From NCBI GenBank assembly GCA_947627985.1, contig CANQYD010000007.1, forward strand, positions 1-63,460: DNA of 63,460 nt. Reading direction: 5' to 3'. Within the stretch, counting starts at the first letter, position 1. Every line of letters starts with the position of its first letter. Origin of the DNA: an uncultured Clostridia bacterium (GTDB lineage Bacteria; Bacillota; Clostridia; Oscillospirales; Ruminococcaceae). A model generated the notes under the pieces. It saw nothing but the letters and a program-made list of their open reading frames with translations, did not search any database and was not told the origin of the DNA. Positions 42,745 to 49,693 of this stretch are shown here, piece by piece. The translations under genes and the position numbers were made by a program.

Positions 42745-43419
42745 ATGTTCTTATTAAATTCAAACGGTTCGGAGCTTATCATCACGCTCTGCGTCCGTCT
42801 GCTGATAATTTTCACTATCCTTCCTATCCATGAATACGCCCACGGCTATGCGGCAAGAAAGCTTGGAGATAACACCGCCCTGATCGCGGGTCGCCTGACT
42901 CTGAACCCTCTTGCCCACGTCGCTCCCATTGGCGCTATACTTTTACTTCTCTTCGGCTTCGGCTGGGCTAAGCCGGTGCCGGTCAATCCCCGAAACTTTG
43001 CAAACTTCCGCCGGGACAACGCATTGGTTGCCGCCGCGGGACCGCTGTCAAACCTGATTTGCGCATTCGTCGCGATATTTGTAAACCGCGTGATCCTAAA
43101 CCTCTTCTCGACTTCCGACTCGACGGTGATTTTCTTCATCTACTACGCGATTTACTATTTTGCCATCATAAACCTGAGCCTTGCGATATTCAACCTCCTG
43201 CCGATTAGACCCCTCGACGGCTCGAATATCTTGGCATATTTCCTGCCGGCAAAGGCGAACGCGTTCTTATATAAGCACACAAACATCATTCAGATAATCC
43301 TCTTTGTCGCGATATTCTTGGGACTTTTAAGCGGACCGCTTTCGTGGCTGATCTCGAAGGTCTACACCCTCTTTAACTACCTCTTCTTCTGGGTAGACCT
43401 GATATTTAAAGTGATATGA
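42745..43419 (+). CDS. Site-2 protease-family metallopeptidase (M50)
   Basis: 224 residues, about six membrane helices. Zinc site: IHEYAHGYAARKLGD (HExxH) near residue 31 and NLLPIRPLDGSNI (Asp) near residue 152. The short, single-domain form without PDZ is YwhC-like and not SpoIVFB in particular. Its substrate is unknown. Its stop overlaps the scpA start by four bases, the same arrangement as in many Clostridia. Confidence 0.92.
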   Translation: MFLLNSNGSELIITLCVRLLIIFTILPIHEYAHGYAARKLGDNTALIAGRLTLNPLAHVAPIGAILLLLFGFGWAKPVPVNPRNFANFRRDNALVAAAGPLSNLICAFVAIFVNRVILNLFSTSDSTVIFFIYYAIYYFAIINLSLAIFNLLPIRPLDGSNILAYFLPAKANAFLYKHTNIIQIILFVAIFLGLLSGPLSWLISKVYTLFNYLFFWVDLIFKVI

Positions 43420-44156
43420 ACCAGATTTCCTACAGGCTTGACAGCTTTGAGGGACCTCTTGATCTGCTCCTCTTCCTGATTACAAAGCACAAGCTGAACA
43501 TAAACGACATTCAGATATCCCTTCTTTTGGATCAGTATCTTGAATATATCGACGGCGTGGAGGAGCAGGATTTTGAGTACGCCGGTGAATTTTTGGAGAT
43601 GGCTGCCCGGCTGATCCTGATAAAGACCCTCTCCCTGCTTCCTAAGCACGAGGAAGCGACGGAGTTGAAGCTCGAACTCCAGGGGAGGCTGATCGAGTAT
43701 TCTCTATGCAAACAGGCTGCCGAAAAGCTCCGCCAGAGCTACAAGGGCGACGTAATCTACGTCAGAAAACCGTCGGAGATTTCAGCCGTCAAGACCTACA
43801 CCAACACCCATGATCCCGAGGATTTAATAGCCGCATATTTCGGGATATCCAATCAAAAGCTGCGCCGCAGTCCGGTTCAGGCGTCGGTATTCAAGCCGAT
43901 CGTATCAAAGAGGATAGTCTCGGTCAGCTCGAAGATTTTATTCGTCCTGCGAAGGCTCTATAAGACCGGGAGATGCAGCATGTCCGGGCTTTACGACGGC
44001 ATGACCGACCGCTCCGAGAAGATAGCGACGTTTTTGGCGATATTGGAGCTGACAAAATCCGGAAGAATACTCCTGAACGACGACAACACCGAAATAACTT
44101 TCGACCGCACAAGTCGGCACAGAAACGGAAGCGAGGAGGCTCAGTATGCAGATTGA
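43416..44156 (+). CDS. scpA: Segregation and condensation protein A
   Basis: 246 residues, the kleisin of the SMC-ScpAB condensin. The N-terminal signature YRLDSFEGPLDLLLFLITKH and the winged-helix end are both present. It bridges the SMC heads and is required for chromosome organisation and segregation. It overlaps scpB by 11 bases. Confidence 0.96.
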   Translation: MNQISYRLDSFEGPLDLLLFLITKHKLNINDIQISLLLDQYLEYIDGVEEQDFEYAGEFLEMAARLILIKTLSLLPKHEEATELKLELQGRLIEYSLCKQAAEKLRQSYKGDVIYVRKPSEISAVKTYTNTHDPEDLIAAYFGISNQKLRRSPVQASVFKPIVSKRIVSVSSKILFVLRRLYKTGRCSMSGLYDGMTDRSEKIATFLAILELTKSGRILLNDDNTEITFDRTSRHRNGSEEAQYAD

Positions 44157-44700
44157 CGAAAAAATGTCGGTCATCGAGGCGATACTCTTTGCCTCGGGGG
44201 AGCCGATAGAGTTTGACAAGCTCGCATTCGGCGCGGGGATCGAGCTCAGCGATTTGCACAGGCTGGTGCCGCTGATGAATTCAAACTACTCCGACCGAGG
44301 CTCGGCTCTTGAAATCCTAAAGCTTGAAAGCGCCTATCAGCTCGCCACAAAAGAGGAGTTTGCGCCGTACATCAGGACGGCTCTTGAGAGCAAGCGCACG
44401 GCTACGTTATCGCCCGCAGCCATGGAAGCGCTGACCGTCATCGCCTACAATCAGCCCGTCACAAGGGGATTTGTGGAGGACGTCAGGGGTGTGGATTCGA
44501 GCGGGGTCATCAGCAGTCTCCTTGAAAAGGAGCTTATAGAGGAAGCCGGCAGGCTGGACGTCCCCGGAAGACCCGTCACATTCAAAACCACCGCAAACTT
44601 TTTAAGATGCTTCAGGCTTAGTTCAATAGACGATCTTCCGCCGCTTCCGAGCGACAATTCACAGATGACCTTCGACGACGTGGTCGCCGCGGAGGAGTAA
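44146..44700 (+). CDS. scpB: Segregation and condensation protein B
   Basis: 184 residues. Two winged-helix domains; MSVIEAILFASGEPIEF and IAYNQPVTRGFVEDVRGVDS are the family hallmarks. It dimerises and binds ScpA in the condensin. Followed 20 bases later by the DUF2953 gene with AAAGGAGAG before the start. Confidence 0.96.
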   Translation: MQIDEKMSVIEAILFASGEPIEFDKLAFGAGIELSDLHRLVPLMNSNYSDRGSALEILKLESAYQLATKEEFAPYIRTALESKRTATLSPAAMEALTVIAYNQPVTRGFVEDVRGVDSSGVISSLLEKELIEEAGRLDVPGRPVTFKTTANFLRCFRLSSIDDLPPLPSDNSQMTFDDVVAAEE

Positions 44701-44719
44701 GCAAAGAAAGGAGAGCGCC

Positions 44720-45538
44720 ATGAAGGTACTGCTTGTCATACTTGCCGTTTTGGCAGCAATCATCGCTTTGATAGTCGTTCTCCTGCACTTTTCCGTCAGG
44801 GTGTATGTCGAGGCTGACAAAAAGCACCTCGACCTCGTCGTCAAATATCTGGGATTTAAGCTCTACAGTTTAAGGCTTCCGGATAAAGAAAAAGAGCCGG
44901 AGGCTGAAAATCCTCCTGATGATGTTGTTGAAGATGATGATTCAGAACCCGAAATTGTTCTTTCTGAGGTCCCGGCGGTGGATTCCACCGACGAAGCCGA
45001 GAGGGAGGAGATAATCAGAAAGATCGAGGAATCATCGGAAAAAAGCGATGATAATGAGGAGCATGAAGATGTTCCCGAACCTGCGGAATCTTCCGAAAAT
45101 TCCGAGGAAAAAGAGGAACCCGATGAGCCGAAGCCGACGCTTTTAGAGAAGTGGAATGAGTATAAAAAATACATTCCTGCCGGGAAAAAGGCTTTTCGGA
45201 AGCTTTTGAAGCTGATAAGGTTCCGCAATCTCGGATTTTCCCTGACTTTGGGAAACGAGGACCCGTATAAAGCCGGGCTGAATTACGGCAGGATAAATGC
45301 TGTCGTTTACTCGGTTTTGGGGCTTTTATGCTCGATTTTCAGCGTTACCGTCGATCACACAGAGATCAAGTGCGATTTTGAAAACAAGGCGTTTGATTTC
45401 GATTTTAAGACGGCTGTATTTGTAAGACCCAGCGCAGTCGCAGCTCTTGCGGTATATTTAGGGGTTTATTACCTTAAAATAAGAAGAAGCAGCAAAAAAC
45501 TTGAAAATATTGCCAAGGCAAAGGAGAATGTTCAATGA
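44720..45538 (+). CDS. DUF2953 membrane-anchored protein
   Basis: 272 residues. One helix at residues 2-22, a short domain, then a long acidic Glu/Ser/Pro-rich stretch (about 60-145), and a C-terminal part with NLGFSLTLGNEDPYKAGLNYG that ends in a second hydrophobic stretch (about 237-252). DUF2953 proteins (YtfI) accompany ytfJ/gerW in Firmicutes and are linked to sporulation by association. Its stop overlaps the gerW start. Confidence 0.88.
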   Translation: MKVLLVILAVLAAIIALIVVLLHFSVRVYVEADKKHLDLVVKYLGFKLYSLRLPDKEKEPEAENPPDDVVEDDDSEPEIVLSEVPAVDSTDEAEREEIIRKIEESSEKSDDNEEHEDVPEPAESSENSEEKEEPDEPKPTLLEKWNEYKKYIPAGKKAFRKLLKLIRFRNLGFSLTLGNEDPYKAGLNYGRINAVVYSVLGLLCSIFSVTVDHTEIKCDFENKAFDFDFKTAVFVRPSAVAALAVYLGVYYLKIRRSSKKLENIAKAKENVQ

Positions 45539-45945
45539 GCGAGAAGAACACAAATCTTGAAATTCTGGTTAAAACAGCCATCGAGAAGATCAAGGAGATG
45601 GTGGACGTCGAGACGATAATCGGAAAACCTATCGTCACCGGAAACGGCACCACAATAATCCCGGTGTCAAAGGTCTCGGTGGGATTCGGTTCGGGCGGAT
45701 CTGATCTTCCCACAAAGCAGGCAAAGGACCTCTTCGGAGGAGGCGCGGGAGGAGGAGTGTCGATCCAGCCGATCGCCTTTATCATCATCATGCCGGACGG
45801 AAACGTCAAGCTTTTGCAGCTCACCGTCAACGCCTCGAAGGAAAATGCGGCGCTTGCGATTCTTCCCGACATCGTGGACAAGGTCACGGGAATTATCTCC
45901 CAAAACAAGAAAAATACGGCTGACGAAACCGCAGAAGACGCGTAA
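45535..45945 (+). CDS. gerW: GerW/YtfJ-family sporulation protein
   Basis: 136 residues with the family core TIIGKPIVTGNGTTIIPVSK and a Gly-rich central segment (GSGGSDLPTK, GGGAGGG), then VDIV-type C-terminus. GerW is needed for normal spore germination in Bacillus. The neighbouring DUF2953 and dacB genes fit. Cytosolic or spore-associated. Confidence 0.92.
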   Translation: MSEKNTNLEILVKTAIEKIKEMVDVETIIGKPIVTGNGTTIIPVSKVSVGFGSGGSDLPTKQAKDLFGGGAGGGVSIQPIAFIIIMPDGNVKLLQLTVNASKENAALAILPDIVDKVTGIISQNKKNTADETAEDA

Positions 45946-45976
45946 TTTAAGGCGTATTTTTTCGGCGGGTCGGCAT

Positions 45977-46013
45977 AAACTATCTCCGAAAACTTTTTCG
46001 GAGGATAGTTTTT
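45977..46013 (+). promoter_or_regulatory. Long hairpin that is both terminator-like and covers the dacB ribosome site
   Basis: AAACTATC-TCCGAAAA (45977-45992) pairs with TTTTCGGA-GATAGTTT (45995-46011) in a 16-pair stem with one bulged G, followed by TTTTT that runs into the ATG. The dacB site GGAGG (46000-46004) is inside the right arm. Confidence 0.75.
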
Positions 46014-47075
46014 ATGGATTATATCAGGAAGATGGTCGTCTGCCTCATCTGCTTCGCGGCGATGGCGACGGTCATCTGCATAAGAGTGAGCGCCGATCCG
46101 TCGGCTGAAAATATAGTCACAAACGCCAAAGCCGCGATACTCATCGACTCGCAGAGCGGCAGGGTACTCTATTCAAAAAATCCAGAGCGAAAGCTCCCGA
46201 TGGCGAGCACCACAAAGATAATGTCAGCCGTCCTGACCCTTGAATCGGGCGAAATCGACCGCAAATTCACCGTCGATCCCGAGGCGATAAAAGTCGAGGG
46301 CTCGTCGATGGGTTTGCTTGAGGGCGACGTCGTATCCAAGCGGATTTTGTGCTACGGAATGCTCCTGCCGTCCGGAAACGACGCCGCAAACGCAGCTGCG
46401 TGCTCGGTCTCGGGAAGCGTCGAAGATTTTGTTAATCTGATGAATAAAAAAGCTGCGGAGCTCGGTCTTTCGGGCACTCATTTTGTGACCCCGTCGGGGC
46501 TTGACGATTATACCGACGATCACTACTCCACCGCTTCCGACATGGCAAAACTGACCGCATATGCTCTTAAAAACAGCGATTTCCGGGAGATTTGCTCGAC
46601 AAAATCCATCAGCCTCGACCTCGGCGGCAGAAGCCTGTGGCTAAACAATACCAACAAGATGCTGAGCTCCTGCGAAGGTGTGATCGGCGTCAAGACCGGC
46701 TTTACCGATAAAGCCGGAAGGTGCCTTGTGACGGCTTGCGAGCGCGGCGGGGTATCGTTGATATGCGTAACGCTCGGGGATTCGACAGACTGGATAGATC
46801 ATGAAAAGCTCTTTGAATACGGCTTTTCAAAGCTTGAAAGCGTGACGATAGGCGGGGACGTTTACGGCATTCCCTTTGCGGGAGGTCCTAATCATGCAAA
46901 GCTCAGGGCCCCCGAGATTTCGGTAAGCCTTGAAAAAGGCGAATCGGCAAGGATAGAAAAGCGCGTGATATTGCCACAGTTTGTATATGAAAACGAACGC
47001 GGCGAAAGCGTCGGAAAGGTCATCTACTACCTTGACGGCGGCGTGATCGGGATAGTTGATCTGATCGCGGAATAA
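46014..47075 (+). CDS. dacB: D-alanyl-D-alanine carboxypeptidase
   Basis: 353 residues with a secretion signal (cleavage near residue 27, after VSA), the S11 peptidase domain with Ser65-x-x-Lys68 (MASTTK), Ser120-Gly-Asn (LLPSGN) and KTG in GVKTGFT, and a C-terminal beta domain. It trims the last D-Ala of peptidoglycan stems. The place after gerW and before rluB matches the sporulation DacB of Bacillus, which modifies cortex, so a sporulation role is inferred. Translation may be limited by a stem that covers the ribosome site. Confidence 0.93.
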   Translation: MDYIRKMVVCLICFAAMATVICIRVSADPSAENIVTNAKAAILIDSQSGRVLYSKNPERKLPMASTTKIMSAVLTLESGEIDRKFTVDPEAIKVEGSSMGLLEGDVVSKRILCYGMLLPSGNDAANAAACSVSGSVEDFVNLMNKKAAELGLSGTHFVTPSGLDDYTDDHYSTASDMAKLTAYALKNSDFREICSTKSISLDLGGRSLWLNNTNKMLSSCEGVIGVKTGFTDKAGRCLVTACERGGVSLICVTLGDSTDWIDHEKLFEYGFSKLESVTIGGDVYGIPFAGGPNHAKLRAPEISVSLEKGESARIEKRVILPQFVYENERGESVGKVIYYLDGGVIGIVDLIAE

Positions 47076-47099
47076 TTAACGGATTTTTGGTGACATAAA

Positions 47100-47867
47100 A
47101 TGGAAGCAAGACTACAGAAAATACTCAGCGACTGCGGCTACTGCTCCCGCCGAAAGGCAGAGGAGCTGATAGCCGCGGGAAGAGTCAGAATAAACGGAAG
47201 ACCCTGTAAACTCGGGGATAAGGCGGATATCTCAAAAGACGTCGTAAGCGTGGACGGGATAAATCTCGATACCCCCGCTAAAAAAGAGCACGTCTATATC
47301 ATGCTCAACAAGCCTCGCGGATACGTCACGACGACCTCTGACGAGCAGGGAAGAAAGTGCGTGATGGATCTCTTGGAAGGCGTAGACGCGCGGGTTTTCC
47401 CGATCGGAAGGCTGGACAGAAATTCCGAGGGACTGCTGTTATTTACCAATGACGGAGAGCTTGCAAACGGCGTCATGCACCCGGGCAGTCACGTCCCTAA
47501 GACGTACCGCGTGACCGTAAGACCCGACATCACCGAGGATCAGGTTTTAAAACTCAGCTCCGGCGTTGTGATCGACGGCGTAAAGACGCTTCCGGCGACG
47601 GTCCTCGTCCTCACAAAAGAGGAGGGGAGGGTGGTTCTTCAGCTAACCATTCACGAAGGCAGGAACCGCCAGATCAGGAAAATGTGCGAGGCGGTGGGGC
47701 TTGAAGTGGCGAGACTAAAGAGGATTTCGGTGGGACCGATAAAGCTCGGCATGTTAAAACCCGGCGAATTTCGGGAACTCACGGCTCAGGAAGTCACGGC
47801 GCTCAAAAACAGCGTGAGAAAGGAAAGGGACAGAAATGCTTCAGATATTAAAAAAAGACGGCGTTAA
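47100..47867 (+). CDS. rluB: 23S rRNA pseudouridine synthase B
   Basis: 255 residues. An S4 RNA-binding domain (1-60: RLQKILSDCGYCSRRKAEEL) precedes the RsuA-type synthase with the catalytic Asp in FPIGRLDRNSEGLLL. RluB-type enzymes modify U2605 of 23S rRNA (E. coli numbering). A basic tail ends the protein. The next gene starts within its last 32 bases. Confidence 0.94.
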   Translation: MEARLQKILSDCGYCSRRKAEELIAAGRVRINGRPCKLGDKADISKDVVSVDGINLDTPAKKEHVYIMLNKPRGYVTTTSDEQGRKCVMDLLEGVDARVFPIGRLDRNSEGLLLFTNDGELANGVMHPGSHVPKTYRVTVRPDITEDQVLKLSSGVVIDGVKTLPATVLVLTKEEGRVVLQLTIHEGRNRQIRKMCEAVGLEVARLKRISVGPIKLGMLKPGEFRELTAQEVTALKNSVRKERDRNASDIKKRRR

Positions 47868-48204
47868 GGGGTATGAAAAAATTCTGAATGATCTCGGGCT
47901 CGGTGATGATGTGATGATCTCGGAAGCCGTCGACGGCGAAAAAGTAAAAGGCTTCGGGATTTACAAGATCACCCCGGAGTGCATTTTCATTTATATGATC
48001 TCCGACGGCGGCGACCTTATGCTTGCTGACGGGATTTTGCGGAGCATACTCTTTTTGGCAGCCTTGAAGGGGATCGAGAAAGCCGAGTTTTTATGCGGTT
48101 CCGATACATATCCCAAGCGGCTCGGAATGATTAAAGACGGAGCCGTTTTGGAGCCGATTTCCGAGGTATTCGGAGGCTGCGAGGACTGCAAGACGAACAA
48201 ATAG
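47836..48204 (+). CDS. Conserved small protein after rluB, acetyltransferase-like
   Basis: 122 residues. The order of strands and helices (ISEAVDGEKVKGFGIYKI, then LADGILRSILFLAALKG) resembles a reduced GNAT fold without a clear CoA loop, so activity is doubtful. It ends FGGCEDCKTNK. Conserved downstream of rluB in Clostridia; function unknown. Translation is coupled to rluB. Confidence 0.78.
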   Translation: MLQILKKDGVKGYEKILNDLGLGDDVMISEAVDGEKVKGFGIYKITPECIFIYMISDGGDLMLADGILRSILFLAALKGIEKAEFLCGSDTYPKRLGMIKDGAVLEPISEVFGGCEDCKTNK

Positions 48205-48240
48205 CGTATGAATCTTAATAAAATCTTAATAATTTTGATA

Positions 48241-48269
48241 TTGAATTTTAATATTTTCCGTGCTATAGT
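48241..48269 (+). promoter_or_regulatory. Promoter of the two-gene membrane operon
   Basis: TTGAAT (48241-48246), 17 bases, TATAGT (48264-48269). Confidence 0.65.
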
Positions 48270-48290
48270 ATCATGGAAAGGAGCCTAAGA

Positions 48291-48818
48291 ATGCAAAAGC
48301 TCAGTTTTCGTATCGCCTTCGGAGGGATCGCCTCGGCGCTGTGTGTTCTGATGATGCTCTCGGCTTCGATAATCCCGCTGATGACCTACATCTTCCCGAT
48401 GCTCTCGGGACTTCTGATCTACGCGGTCAGCTATGAATGCGGCAAAAATACGGGGCTTGCGGCATATGCAAGCGTCTCGGCGCTGCTGCTGATCTTATCT
48501 CCCGAAAAGGAATCGGCTTTCATGTTCGCGTTTTTCTTCGGATATTACCCGATACTTTCGGTCTCGCTCGATAATCTCAAGTTAAAAGCTGTCGGCTGGT
48601 TGATAAGATTTTTGGTATTTAATATCTCGATGGTCGCGGCGTACTTTATCCTGATGAAGCTCTTTGTCGGCTACATGGAGGAGGATTTCACCGGGATAGC
48701 GGCTCTGGGTCTCCTATTTCTTGGAAATATTTTACTGATACTTTACGAGATCATGTTCCGCCGGCTGAGGGATAAATATGTCAAGAGCCTTAGGAAAAAG
48801 CTCTTCAAAAGAAAATGA
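48291..48818 (+). CDS. Polytopic membrane protein, ECF S-component-like
   Basis: 175 residues with five to six membrane helices; start MQKLSFRIAFGGIASALCVL is like S components of energy-coupling-factor transporters or the DUF2232 group. Charged end KKLFKRK. AAAGGAG precedes the ATG. I cannot name a substrate. Confidence 0.72.
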   Translation: MQKLSFRIAFGGIASALCVLMMLSASIIPLMTYIFPMLSGLLIYAVSYECGKNTGLAAYASVSALLLILSPEKESAFMFAFFFGYYPILSVSLDNLKLKAVGWLIRFLVFNISMVAAYFILMKLFVGYMEEDFTGIAALGLLFLGNILLILYEIMFRRLRDKYVKSLRKKLFKRK

Positions 48819-48833
48819 TTTAAGAGGATAAAT

Positions 48834-49556
48834 ATGTCGGAAAAGAACAAGAAAATAATCAAATTTACGGCGCTTGTGATCTTTCTTTTGGTGACTTTGG
48901 CGCTCACTGTCGTCTGCCTGCCGATGGTGCCGATGCTGATGAGCGAGGAGGGAAGAGTGCGGCTTGAAGAGATCGTCGGCGGGATCGTCCGGGAAAATCT
49001 CTTTTTAGGAATCGGCGCTTTCCTGCTTTTGCAGATACTTCAGGTCGTGGTGGCTCTTATTCCCGGCGGGCTTGTGCAGATACTCGGCGGGGTGATCTTC
49101 GGAAGCTTCTGGGGGACGGTTTTATGCCTTCTTGGCACGCTTTTTGGCGAGATGATCGTATTTTACATCGTAAGAAAACTCGGAATGCCGCTTGTTGAGG
49201 CAATCATCGACGCCAAGGGTATCAAGCGGCTCAGCTTCTTGCAGGACGAGAAAAAGTGCGAACTTGCGGTCTTTATCCTCTTTCTGCTTCCGGTCATGCC
49301 GAAAGACGCGCTGACCTACCTCGCGCCGCTTTTGAATATCAAGCCCGCCACTTTCTTTATCCTCTCGATGCTTGCAAGGTCTCCGGGGTTGATAATCTCC
49401 AACGTCTTCGGCTCGTCTCTGAGCGAGGGGAACACCGTCATAGCCGCAGTGATGTTCGTAATCGTTGCGGTCATCGGACTCGTATGCATATTGTATCGCG
49501 ACAAAATCATCAACGCGTTTAAGAGTGCGAAAAAGCCGAAGCATGTCGCAAAATAG
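48834..49556 (+). CDS. TVP38/TMEM64-family membrane protein
   Basis: 240 residues of the DedA-like superfamily. The core SNARE-associated motif region is visible: ALIPGGLVQILGGVIFGSFW and GTLFGEMIVFYIVRKLG, and later LPVMPKDALTYLAPLLNI. Proteins of this group are lipid scramblase-like; the bacterial role is unclear. The gap to the gene upstream is 15 bases. Confidence 0.9.
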   Translation: MSEKNKKIIKFTALVIFLLVTLALTVVCLPMVPMLMSEEGRVRLEEIVGGIVRENLFLGIGAFLLLQILQVVVALIPGGLVQILGGVIFGSFWGTVLCLLGTLFGEMIVFYIVRKLGMPLVEAIIDAKGIKRLSFLQDEKKCELAVFILFLLPVMPKDALTYLAPLLNIKPATFFILSMLARSPGLIISNVFGSSLSEGNTVIAAVMFVIVAVIGLVCILYRDKIINAFKSAKKPKHVAK

Positions 49557-49563
49557 CGTTTTC

Positions 49564-49588
49564 AGCGGGTGAAAGCCCGCTTTTTCTT
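49564..49588 (+). terminator. Terminator after the TVP38-like gene
   Basis: AGCGGG and CCCGCT stem with a six-base loop, then TTTTTCTT. Confidence 0.88.
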
Positions 49589-49637
49589 GCAATAAAAGCT
49601 TTTTTGCTTGCATTTCAGAATAAATTTATCAAAACGC

Positions 49638-49666
49638 TGGAAATTCTCGGGGCGTTGTGATATACT
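49638..49666 (+). promoter_or_regulatory. Weak candidate promoter of the GH115 operon
   Basis: TGGAAA (49638-49643), 17 bases, TATACT (49661-49666), with a TGTGA upstream of the -10. The -35 match is poor. Confidence 0.45.
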
Positions 49667-49693
49667 GTATAAAAAATCAAAAAGGAGCAGCTT

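Noticed and set aside
48205..48290. Small gene in the gap before 48291
   Set aside because: Only promoter elements and AT-rich sequence; no frame with a ribosome site.
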